This document shows positions 36,801 through 48,800 of a stretch of DNA of 64,000 bases, piece by piece. The DNA is from Cornus controversa (Eukaryota; Streptophyta; Magnoliopsida; Cornales; Cornaceae). Every line of letters begins with the position of its first letter. The first letter of the stretch is position 1. Location: contig CM048853.1 of NCBI GenBank assembly GCA_026545225.1, positions 43,292,755-43,356,754 of the forward strand, written 5' to 3'. The notes below the pieces were generated by a model that made no database searches, was not told the origin of the DNA, and was given only the letters and a program-made list of their open reading frames with translations. Position numbers and translations under genes: made by a program.

Positions 36801-39800
36801 AATTTCAGACCTCTCTCAGTCGAATTCTCTGCCTGCGATCAGTGACTGAGGAAACCAAATATCAGAGCTCTCATTTTCTCCGGTAAGCTCTATCTCCCTC
36901 TTCTTCCCACCAGAAAACAGCTCCTATGTTTTCAGAACCTACTCTCTTCTCTCTATCTATATCTTGTCATTTCTCTGTTTTTCACTCTCTGTCTCTCTAT
37001 TTCTCTCCTTTTTTTTCTTCTGTTTTCTCTGACAAATCAGAGGTCTGAACCTGATTTTTCAAGGGCTGAATTCTTTTAAGGGCTGCTGACTTTTTCAACC
37101 TGAACTTTTTTTCTCTCTTTCTTTCATTTTTTTTTTTTATGTTGAAATTGACAGGCTGTAGCTGTTTTTACAGTGGCTTTGAATATACTTTGTAAGCTTT
37201 ATTTAGCTGTATTTACAGCGTTCTTCCATGCCATATGTGCATTTGTGCAATAATCTATTCTCAATTCTAAATATATTGTGTAATCTTTACTTTTTAATAA
37301 TTGATATTAGGGATATAATTTGCACTTCCAAAGATGCCTAGCGATAGTAAGAGAGAGGATCCTGCATGAAATCATTTCTATGGATGTTAATTACTTTGAA
37401 TCTCCTGACTTTTGAGTTGACTGTTATCAGTTTTGCTCTTTTGATGCATGAATATTTTTCGATGGTTGGAATATGCATGTTTACTATTTTGATGATTTTC
37501 TCTGATATGTGAACTTTATCCTTTTTGCATCTCTATTTTCCCCATCTCTGGTTGTCCTTGGATTGTTATTTCCTATAACTTGCTTGTATATTCATACGTG
37601 TTTGCTATAACCTGCAAGTATTTAAATTGTTTGAGCTGTACCATGCCTTTAAATGATAGTGTGAACTGCTGCTGTATCCCGTGGAAAATAAATCATGAGC
37701 ATGATAACAAATAATAGTTGTGGTTTGTGTTCTTGCAATACTTTCTTTTTGACATGTTCTGTGCAACTTGTGCCTTGCTTCAGTCAGGCCGGCGCCTCAC
37801 CTTGTGCCTCAGGCTCCAGGAGACCTTGGCGCCTTAATGTGCCTCGAGCCTTTAACAACTATGATCAAACGACTGACCCTTTTTATCAAAAAAAGAACTA
37901 TGATTGATAGAACTGTGCAGAACATTAATTTTTGAAAACTCTCCCATATCAGATTTCTAAACGGACTCTACTTAATATATTACGTGAGCCTCATATATTG
38001 GCTATAAATATGTGGTTATGGTCGGTCTTGGGTTACCAATTGAGTCTCTCTACATTCCAGTGAGAGAATATATATCTTTAGAGAGAGAGAGTCTTATTTC
38101 TCAATCTAGGGTTTCTCATTGACAATTGAACATATGTGATTGAGGGTTTAAAGCAAGGTGCAAGTTAGAGCGGATTTGAAAAGAGCAAATCAACCGAGGA
38201 AAGCTTGGACAAGAAATGAACATCCATGAACAAGCAGATTGCATAAGGAATGTGTATGTCAAATAATCAGCGGCATAAGGATCTGGAGTGATCTTGCATG
38301 AGTCTGAGCCAGGAGGGACTAGGTGATTCTAGAGTGAATCTGGTAACTTAATTATAAAACCTCTTTCTCTTATAGTGGACAGCTCATGGTTGGACGAGAA
38401 CTTGTGGTTTTACCCTTTCTAAGGTTTTTCACATAAAAATATGGTGTCTCCGTTTTATCTGGATTTATTGTTTTATGTGTGTGTGTGAATGCTTTTTAGA
38501 CATATTTTGAACTAATCAATTGAATTTTAAAAAAGAATTAACAATAAGTTAAAAAGTTGGTTGCGAATTAATATTCATAAGACCTATTCATGCCCCCCAC
38601 AATCTCCCCCCCCCCCCCCCCCCAACTATAATTTTCCAGACGCATTGGGAAGCAGTCCTTTAGATTTCTCGAAGGAGAAGAAATAGAAGAGGAAAAAAGA
38701 AAACAAAGAATATCCAGACAACAAGGCCTAATTTCTCAAAATGATCTCAGAGCCTCCTCAATTAGTTCGACAAATTATAAAGGATAATATACAAGCCCAT
38801 AAACTCAAAGAAGTAACAAAAAAATGCAATCTTTATATTTCTTAGACATATGGTGTCCTAGTACCAAGTATAGTAATGAGCTGTAATCTACTCAAAGAAC
38901 TAATGTTCCAAACATTTGACTAAAGTGAGGACCTGGACCCTCTCCGCATCACAAAACAAAATTAGTCAATTACACACTATAAATGTCATAAATAGTACTT
39001 AAAATACCATGTGGAGAAAAAGTACTTAAAAATTAAGTGCTGAAAATAGAAACTCGGTTAAAACTTTTTTTCCCGCAGATGGAAAGTGAGCTAATTACTA
39101 TCATAGAAAAAAAAATCCTAAGCAATGTAAAGGAGGAGACGTATCAAAAAAAAAAATGTAGAGGAGAGATCTGCTTATATTACAAGTGCTAGAATGAAAG
39201 ATAATGGCAAAAAAGAACTTGAGTCTAGGAGGTTAAAAAAGAAACCATAAGTAATGATCTATAACAGGATATGGTTGGTTAGCCTTGAATCACACCAAAA
39301 AGAAAGAACTAAAATTGTTTTTCATCTATCATCATCATCATCCTTGCCTTAATCCCATATGAATGGGGTCGGACACATTCATAATGCAAGTATTTTACTC
39401 AATTTACAACAAAAGAAAATGATCCAGCTCATATAATATACAGAAAACGAGAAGAAAGAATTTGACTAACGTAAGAGAACTTACTAGATGAACTATGAGG
39501 CATATCTAATGCTAGTTTAATCATTGAATAAAATAAAGCCCCAGCACAGTCTGCAGCAGTCAGATTGTTTGACAACCTGAAGCATGGAACAGGCAAGAAA
39601 TGATAAAAAAGATTAAGCACCAAATCCGCACAGAATACAAACAAAGCATTATATAACTAAGTCCAAACAAGTGTTGCGAAAAATCATAATAAGCAATTAG
39701 ATGCTAGAAGCTACTTCATAGCTCATACTTGATCAAAGGTGCCCATTTTGCTTCTAAAAAATGAGGACAGGGAAAGAAGGTGTTGTACAAAATAGTTTGA

Positions 39801-42800
39801 TTTGGCGCAACAGAGACCAGCAGAAGCACCAAATAGGATAAAGAATTTGATTCAAAATTGGAGTAAAAGTACAGTAGAAGGTGAAAGAAAATTTGGAATG
39901 TGATTTAAAAATGAGGACAGTGAAAGAAAGTGTTGTACAGAATAGTTTGATTTGGCGCAACAGAGACCAGCAGAAGCACCAAATAGGATAAAGAATTTGA
40001 TTCAAAATTGGAGTAAAAGTATGGTAGGAAGGCGAAAGAAAAAATGTATTAAGGCCAGGAGAGAGAGATGTTATAACTCAAGATATAACAAAAGCTGGCC
40101 AAAGATGGAATTCAATGGTGAGAGAGGATTTATGTAATCAATGCCAAGTAGTTCAGATATAGATCTTTGCTAAATTTAGTTGAGTCGAATGATGCAGTCG
40201 TATATTCTTTTTTTCCCCTCTCCCTTCTTGTTCTTTCCAAGGTAGCTTTAGCTCTAATTGTCTAGTTATCATTAGATATTAAAAAATTTACTTAAAAGCG
40301 CTGATCGTTATAATCAATCCAAAACAGAGCATTTCCATTTTCAAGACATATTTCACCCAAAAGAAGTGCGACTCTTCTTTGCTTCCCTTATGCCAAGACC
40401 CTGGTCTCTAGTCTCTATTACTATCAATATAGCCCTAAACATTGCATTTATGAATGAAAAATTGTCCTCTTTCTTTTTTCAATATGAATAAACAAGCTAA
40501 GATACACAGTGACCCAGATTAGAAAGAGAAAATATCAAATATGGCATACCGTAGTGAGTTCACTTCCAAAATTACATTCTCCTCTATAACATTTTCATGA
40601 ACAGCCCTTAAAAAAGTTGATTCAACCTGCAAACGAAAGTGAAGAATGAAGGTTTGATTAAAACAATGTGCATTTATCATTAGGATCCCAGTAAAAACAT
40701 ACCTCTTTCTCAAAGTAGACAGAGTCATTTCTAGTATCAACATCAGAATCATCAGTATCATTACTGATAGAGTCCGTTTTCAACTCTCCATAAGGAAGAA
40801 GAAGATTGCCATCTTGAGTTGATATTTCCAGGTCATCATTCATAGCTTGTGTAATCTCAGTAATTTTATCCGCAGGAATTGGTGCAACTGAATGTCTCCA
40901 TTCCTCTTCATGACTTCCTTCACTAAGTGACCAAATGTAACCTGCCCCACCAGTGCCAACCTAATAAATTATAGTAACTGGTCAGCGAACATATAGATAT
41001 CCATCCAGTCGTATCATCAAAAATTAGATCTGGAATACTAAAGGATTTCCTATTCTGAACGAAGAGAGGAAATTATAGAAAAAATGATTACAAAAAATCA
41101 CCAAAAAGAAAATTGGGTTCCTAGTAGAGAAACTTACATGAATGATACATTCTTTTTTTTCTTTTGGTAGGAACCCATCTTATGCTTATGCACTCGCATA
41201 TAATTACATATGTATTATATATAAGTGTTTGACTCATTCTTCTATTGAACTAATCCAGTTCAATTTTCCTTAGTGATAATGCAATTTATAGCATAACTTT
41301 GATTTATTAGACCATGCATTCGCGACAAATTAGCAATCAAGGGTACATTCGTATATACATGCACACAAATTTGTAAGCGCGCATGCAGGAAGACATGAAA
41401 AATGCTCAAAAATCAAAAGGATGAATTTTTCATCAAATCACACGGCAATTCATGACAAAAGGGGAGTGTACACTTGAGCAGTAAAGGGAGGAAAGAGTGA
41501 AATCACAAAATATTTTATGGTATCAGAGATCAGTGGCGCAAAGCCATGTAGTTAGTTCAGTCTTTTGGTGTTCCAGTAATTATTACAGTTTTACTCTCAA
41601 ATGATTAAAGAGCCTGTGTTCTACACTTAAGCTCTCAGTTGATATACTTTTCGGAACATTTAGCTACAATAAATGCACATTTCTACTTCTTATATATTAA
41701 GTCAATGAATGCTATTCTTAATTGGTCAAAACACAAGAGACAATTCACAAACCTTAGACCAGGTAACAAGACATCGTTTGGGTCAAGAAAACTTCCATTA
41801 ATCCACAACCTAGCTATCCGTTCCACAATATGTCCCATTACTTCTCATGGGATAATGATGACCCCCCCCCCCCCCCCCCAAAAAAAAGTACAGTAAAAAG
41901 TTAAAAAAACCAAATCTAAAAGCTAACCTCTGATGCTGCCCAGCACTGAGTCTCAGATAATTTGGAGGTTACTTCTCCATTCAACTTGTCTGACATACTA
42001 CTGATTGCTGCACATCGAACAACTTATAGTAAGAGTATATCACAACATAAAGCCCACATCTCCATCAGTGAATAGACCAATCAATAAACAGTACAAGCAC
42101 ACATGCATATACACACTACACAATAAAGCAAAATCCTCAAAGATTATTTAGTCCAGACATGCTAAATCATGGAATCATGTTTTTTCCTATGATCATTGTC
42201 AGGAGAGCTGCTCTTATGTATATGATATCTACTGTTTATATGAATTTGAAGCATTTTAAAAATAAAATATATCTCATTACCCTTTTCTAGCGAATGCATC
42301 ATATTGAACTTCAAAAAGAAAAGGTACTTGTATTTAAAAGAAAAGAGTTTGGCTAGTAACTAAATTAAAGACAAGCATGGAGCAGGTTATTCATCATCAG
42401 ATATCATCATACATCAAATTTCATAAAAAAGAATTTAATTGGTAAATCAAAAGGTAATACAAAAGCATTTTCTTACAAATCTACTCCATCTCTAATCAGA
42501 TTAAAACTTAATAGTCCAATAGAACATGTACAAAAGAATCTTTGGTAAAGGAAATTCTAACTCCAGCAAGATATCATAACAAAAGAATAACTGTATGAAG
42601 CAAAAGTTGGTAGTAAATGCAAAAGTTGCATAACTATACGACACACACTGTTTTTTAAAATAGATGCATGCCACACACTGTTTAAAATAACAGCCATAAT
42701 GTTTTTCCAGGAGGGAAGATTGTATTAAAAGGCTTTTGAAAGGGGAACGCATCCCAAAAGAACTACACAAGGGCCAAATAGGGCACCTAAACTTTTAGTA

Positions 42801-45800
42801 TGCCCCAAAAAAATCGACTATCTTCTCTTACAAATTTGGAGGGGGAGTGAGAGTGACCAAAGTAGGGAAGAGCAACCTAGAGGAACTTTTATATAGTATC
42901 AAAGGTAATCAGATGTAACTATTCTTAACTTAGGGATTTATGAGAATTAAAAGAATTGTGAAAATTCAAACACAATTGTATTCACCTCAGTAGGGGTATT
43001 TATATGTGTTACATGGAATAGAAAAAGCATGTACAAAGGCAAGCCTAAATCTAAGGTTATGTCTAAGCTAAGCTTATAATTAAGCCTAAACATATGTAAC
43101 AGAAGATATACAAATATACAAGCTAATATCAAGCTTAAATCTAAGGGAGCTGTCTAACATAGCCTATTAAGCCTAAACATATGTAACAAAATATATACAA
43201 GCTAATATCAAGCTTAAATCTAAGGGAGCTGTCTAACATAGCCTATTAAGCCTAAACATATGTAACAAAATATATACAAGCTAATATCAAACTTGATGGC
43301 TGTCTAATGGGATTGAATTAAAGTATCTTAATTTAAATTTGTGGGAAAAAAAATTATTTTCATATGTAAATAATCATCTTTTTTAAATCAAACCAATCTA
43401 ACTAACAATTTGTTGATGATGTGATTAAATTAGGGATTTTTGAAAATTAGATTCCAATTTGTTGATTAGAACATGATTATTTTAATATGCATTTTGATTA
43501 GTTGATCACTTTGGTGCATATATATGATTAGGGATTTTTGAAAATTAGATTCCAATTTGTTGATTAGAACATGATTATTTTAATATGAATTTTGATTAGT
43601 TGATCACTTTGGTGCATATATATGAATGAATTATGTTTTGTAAATCGTGTTTATATATATGAATATATGTCCATGTAAAGTTAGGTTATAATCTATAAAT
43701 AAGCATGAATTAGGAAGATTTCTTCATAATTGATTAGGGATTTCAATTTCCATGTAAAATAGAGTAAAAATTATACACCAATTAAGGAACACTGGATTAA
43801 AACTGAAACACATAGGGGTAGAAAGAATCTAATACTGACGAGAAGGATATGAGAGTGTTTGAGGGGGCGAAGTGATCTTTCCTGGAGGTGGCTATACTGC
43901 ACGTCTAACCATCTCCGGTGAGGTTGTTCGCAAGCTGACGAGAAGAGGATACTCGTTCCAAGTGGACAATCGGAACATCGAAATCAGAAAAGCGATGCTT
44001 CATTCTTGTTTGATTCGGAGATTCAACAAGCCAGTGGGAGGATTGCAAAGGATTGAGCAAGGGCATCGTGATGCTGGAAGGTTTCGAGTGGAGTAAAGGT
44101 GTTGACCTTGCTGGATGGGCTGTTTCTATTCAGGTTTCCATTGGAGAAGTAAGCTCAAAGGGTTTTGAAAGATGGAAAGAGGTTGTGGGGAGATTCGATG
44201 CTGTATCTTGATGTTTGGATATCGAGAGTTGGTTGCTCGGGGTCTTTCAAGAAGATGAACGAAAGGAGAATTCTCTTGTACGACTTGCCTTTGCACCTAT
44301 GATGCCAGAAGCTATTCGAAGCTATAAGTAATCTTTGTGGGGGTTGCTGGAGTGTTAAGGCAAACGACTTGGTGGATACCAAGAAGATAGTCCTGATGGT
44401 CGACCAAATTGGAAAGGTCCCACAATTCGTATTGGTAGAGGAGGAGTGGGTGGCTAATAAAGTAGCTCTAATGGAAGAATCTCCACCTATTATGTTGCCA
44501 AAGTCAGATTTCCTGAAAGGGGATGAAAATACTTCAAACATGGAGAATGAAGAGTGGCATTTCCATCGCAAGGCCGACGGCAGTGGGAAAGAGCAAACAA
44601 CGCCGAAGTTGCAAAAGATGGGTAAGATGGAAGGAAAGGGACGAAGGGGTGTTCACGCGAGGAAAGCGCATGAGCCACACATGTTGGTGCAAGGAGCCAT
44701 TCTTGCTACGGGTGGACGACAGCTAATAGGATACGTGGCGGCAAATCCGTGGGAGCTGAGAAAAGGCTGTCACGTGATCATTTATTGAATTCAAATAATG
44801 GGATTGGGCCAACCCCACTGGCTCTAGTGGTAAAGTCACTTGGCCCAAGTACCTCATGAAGCATCAGGTCTAAGGTTCAACTCCCCTAGAGTGCAAACAA
44901 TTCCTTAGGCACCACCCCTCGCGGCACAAGCCGAGCTTTACCCGACCAATGTGGAGGGGGCGCTTTGCACGGTGTCCAGGGATTAGGCGGACCAAAGTCC
45001 CAGATAACCTAGTTATCGAAAATAATGGGATTGGACCAAACATAAAGGCTAAGGGGTTTAGGCCTCATTTAAATGGCCCAAATTTGATTGGAGTTGGAAA
45101 TATGGCAAAGGCTTTAAAAAAAGCCCCAAAAAGGTTTATTAACCCAAAAGGGAATGGGTTGAAGCCTTTAAGCCAAAGGTTTGAGGTAGGCCAGAGACGG
45201 ACGGTGCAATCAGGTACGGATGGATTATGGGTTACTTTAAATGACCCAAATCGTCAGGCTTCACAATAGGAGATCCAAAGAAGAGGTTGGGCCAGGCTCA
45301 CATGCAAGTTAGGGATATGGGCCGCAAGTCTTGAGACTACGAATAGCTTTGGGCCTCTTTAAGAGTACCCAAATACGTTGCCTTGTTCTGCATGGAAACA
45401 AAGGCAAATGGAAGGTGGATGTAAGAGATTATGCCAAGCCCAACTTTCTAACAACCATCCCACTCAAAGGAGGTGGTCCAAAAGCGAGAAACAAAAGTGG
45501 GCCATGAAGGAGGGAGGCCTAAGTTCTTTGATCCTAAGCTCACTGATACCCCTTCTTCTTCTCCTCCTCCTCCTCTTCTTGGGGTACCGTGGGAATCTTC
45601 AGGGGAGATAAAATCTGGTGCTCGGGAGGGAAAGAAGGTTAGATTGGAGACGGTTAGAGAGGAGACGACGTAGGATTGTTTGGAGGGGCTCGAGCTGAGA
45701 ATGGATAGTATGGGTTGACAGGGGCTGTGCAGAATACTGTGAATGATGAAGATGCAATTCAGTAAGAGAGGCAGAGGTTACAGTTTGCATGGGCTGAGAC

Positions 45801-48800
45801 TTTCAGTTCAGTGATGAGTTGGCGGTGGCAGTGCTGATTAGAGAACTACGTACTCACAAAGCGTAAAAAGGGACAGAACAATAGCAAGGAATGGAAGGAG
45901 TGGGGGATGCAAGAAGATAGCGATGAGCCAGTGGAGAGGTACTGCACCCCATCAACTTGTAACATGTCTGATTTTGTGATTGAAGTGGGGGATGGTCTAC
46001 CAGATGATCCTTTTGGTGGTGGCATTGATATTATGCCTTGGGAAGGAAGCTAGAAAGCATGGACACAAACACGGGTACGACACGTCACAGACGCAGTGAC
46101 ACGGTAAATTCCAAAAGAACAAGACACGGACACGGCAGGGATACGGCTATGAAATAATAACATAACATGTTAATATATATTCAACAAGTTAACCAATATC
46201 CACAATACCATAAATCGAACAAAAAAATAGACTACATTACACAAATACTTTAATTCATCATCAAACAATTAACAACCAAACAAACTTATAAACAAAAATA
46301 GACAAATAGATTAAGATATTAATCTGATCTTCTTGAAAAAATGAGACATATTGATTCTTGTATATCAAAATTGACAATTCTGGAGGAATTATTAGATATT
46401 ATACTGGGAGAACTAGTGATCACACAAAAAATACCATGAAACAAAGTTCTATTGGCATTTTATTTTTTATGTTTCTAGTTATTTTTAGAAATTTTATCTA
46501 ACTAATTTCTTATTAGAGTGGTGAGGAGTCTTTGGGGTGGGAGGTGTTGGACGCTTAGGGTTCCTCGGGAGGAGTCCTTGAAAGTGGGTGTCCAAGGTGG
46601 ATGCTTGGGCAGGGAGATTCCCTGTTTCCTGTGTTTTATAATGGAGAAGGAAAGTTACCAGTGGTTCTTCTCCGGTGTTTATGGTCCCGTAGAGGACGAG
46701 GAGAAGTATATGTTTTGGGAGGAGCTTGGCCCTATGCGGAGGAGATGACCTCTTCCTTGGTGTGTGGGAGGGGGCTTTAATGTGATTATTGTCCCCGTCA
46801 GAGAGGTCTACGAGAGGGAGGTGGACTACAGCTATGGAGCAGTTTTCAGGGTTCATTGATCGACACCAGTTGATAGATTTGCCGCTAGAAGGAGCATCCT
46901 TTTACCTGGTCCAATGGCAAACAATCTCCTACCCTTTCTCGACTAAATAAGTTCCTCCTATCCGGAGAATGGGAGGAAAAGCATCCAGATGTGGTCCTGA
47001 CGGCGTTTACTAGACTTCTAACCATAGTGATTCTGGATTGCGGTGGCTTGCGAAAAATAAGCATTCTATTTAGATATGAGAATATGTGGCTTCAAGCGAA
47101 GGGTTTTAAGGAGCGAGTGTGGGCTTGGTGGGAGGGGTGTAGGGTAAGTGGCACTCCGAGCTTCACTCTTGCAGGTAAGCTTAGTTCATTAAAGGGGGAC
47201 ATCAAAAGGTGGAATAAGGAAGTGTTAGGATATTTGGAGTAGAGAAAGAATATGGCATTATCTAAGCTTGTTGAGTTCGATCGCTTGGAGGGACTGGGAG
47301 TCTTATGGGAGGCGGAGAGGCGTAGGAGGGAGAATTGTCAAGTGGATATTGAGTTCGATCGCTTGGAGAGCTAGGAGGTAGGTAGGGGTGAGGTAATGGG
47401 CACTTCTCATGCTTTCTATTCCTAAGGACAGTCTGAGAAATGCTTAAATGCTTCCTTTATTGCCCTAAACCCCAAGAAGGGGGAAACGTCTGATGTTAGG
47501 GACTTAGACCTACTAGTTTGATGGGGTGCATTTACAAATTAATAGCTAAGGTACTAGCCCTTAGGTTGAGGGACGTCATGGATGGTATTATTTTGGAATC
47601 GCAAAATGATTTCGTTGGTGGGCATCAAATGTTGGATTCAGCTCTCATTGCTAGTGAATGTGTGGATTCCAGATTAAGCAATGGGGTGTCAGGGATTCTT
47701 TGCAAGCTTGACATTGAAAAAGCCTACAATCATGTGAGCTGGTGTTTCTTGCTTTATATGATAGAGAGGATGATGTTTGGGGAGGGGTAGAGGATGTGGA
47801 TTGAGTTTTGCATCTCCTCTATGCAAGTTTCAGTCCTTGTGAACGGTCTCTGACTAGTTTCTTTAGCCGTTCACAAGCCTGAGGCAGGGGGGGCCCTCTT
47901 TTCCCTTTTTTGTTCATTATTGTGATTGAGGTGCTCAGTAGGCTTATGAGGAGGGCACTGAAGTTAGGCTTCATCAGATGTTTCAGGGTGGGCAGAACTC
48001 TTCTAATCAATTGGAGATATCCAACTTCTTGTTCACAGATGATACCTTAATTTTCTAGAATGCAGAAGAGTCCCAGATGAGATATTTGTGGTGTGTGCTG
48101 ATTTGTTCTCAGGTAGTCTTTGGCCTAAAAATCGATGTGGGTAAAAATCAATATGGGTTAAGAGTGCTTGTCCCGATGGGGGTAGATACAATTCTGGCTG
48201 ACATTCTTGGATGTGGAGTTGAATCTTTGCCTATCTCATATATCTGTTTGTCGTTGGGGTCGCCTTCGAGGAGAGTGGGTAGGACCAAAGGTTTGAGAGG
48301 AGATTTGCAAGGTGGATGAAGCAGTATCTTTCAAAGGGTGGGAGGGCCACCCTGATGAAAAGCACTCTATCGAGTCTTCCTACTTACTTTTTATCTCTAT
48401 TTCAGATTCCTTCCTCCGTGGCTTGGAGAGTCAGCAAAACTTTTTATGGGGTGGTATGAGAGAGGAGTTCAAATACCATCTTGCTCGTTAGGAGCAGGTG
48501 TGCAGGCCAATTCAATCAAGTGCCCTGGGGATTAGGAGATTGGTGCCTTTCAATAAGGCCCTTTTAGGGGAAGTGGTTGGGGAGGTTTAGGAAGCAAAGA
48601 CAAAGACTTTGTAGGAGGGTTATCTCCAGTAGAATTAGGGAGGAGAGGGGAGGTTGGTGCTCTTTGGAGGTGAGGATTCCGTAGGTGTTTGGAAGTTCAT
48701 CTAGAAAGAGTGGGATGAATTTTCTAAACACATCAGATTCAGGGCTGGAGATGGCAGGGGCATTCGTTCTTGGGAGGATTCTTGGTGCAGCAACCGTTCG

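Noticed and set aside
36196..37866. TGATCA as a target duplication of the candidate Mutator-like element
   Set aside because: Only six bases match, TGATCA is palindromic, and the 9-bp duplication expected of the family is not seen.
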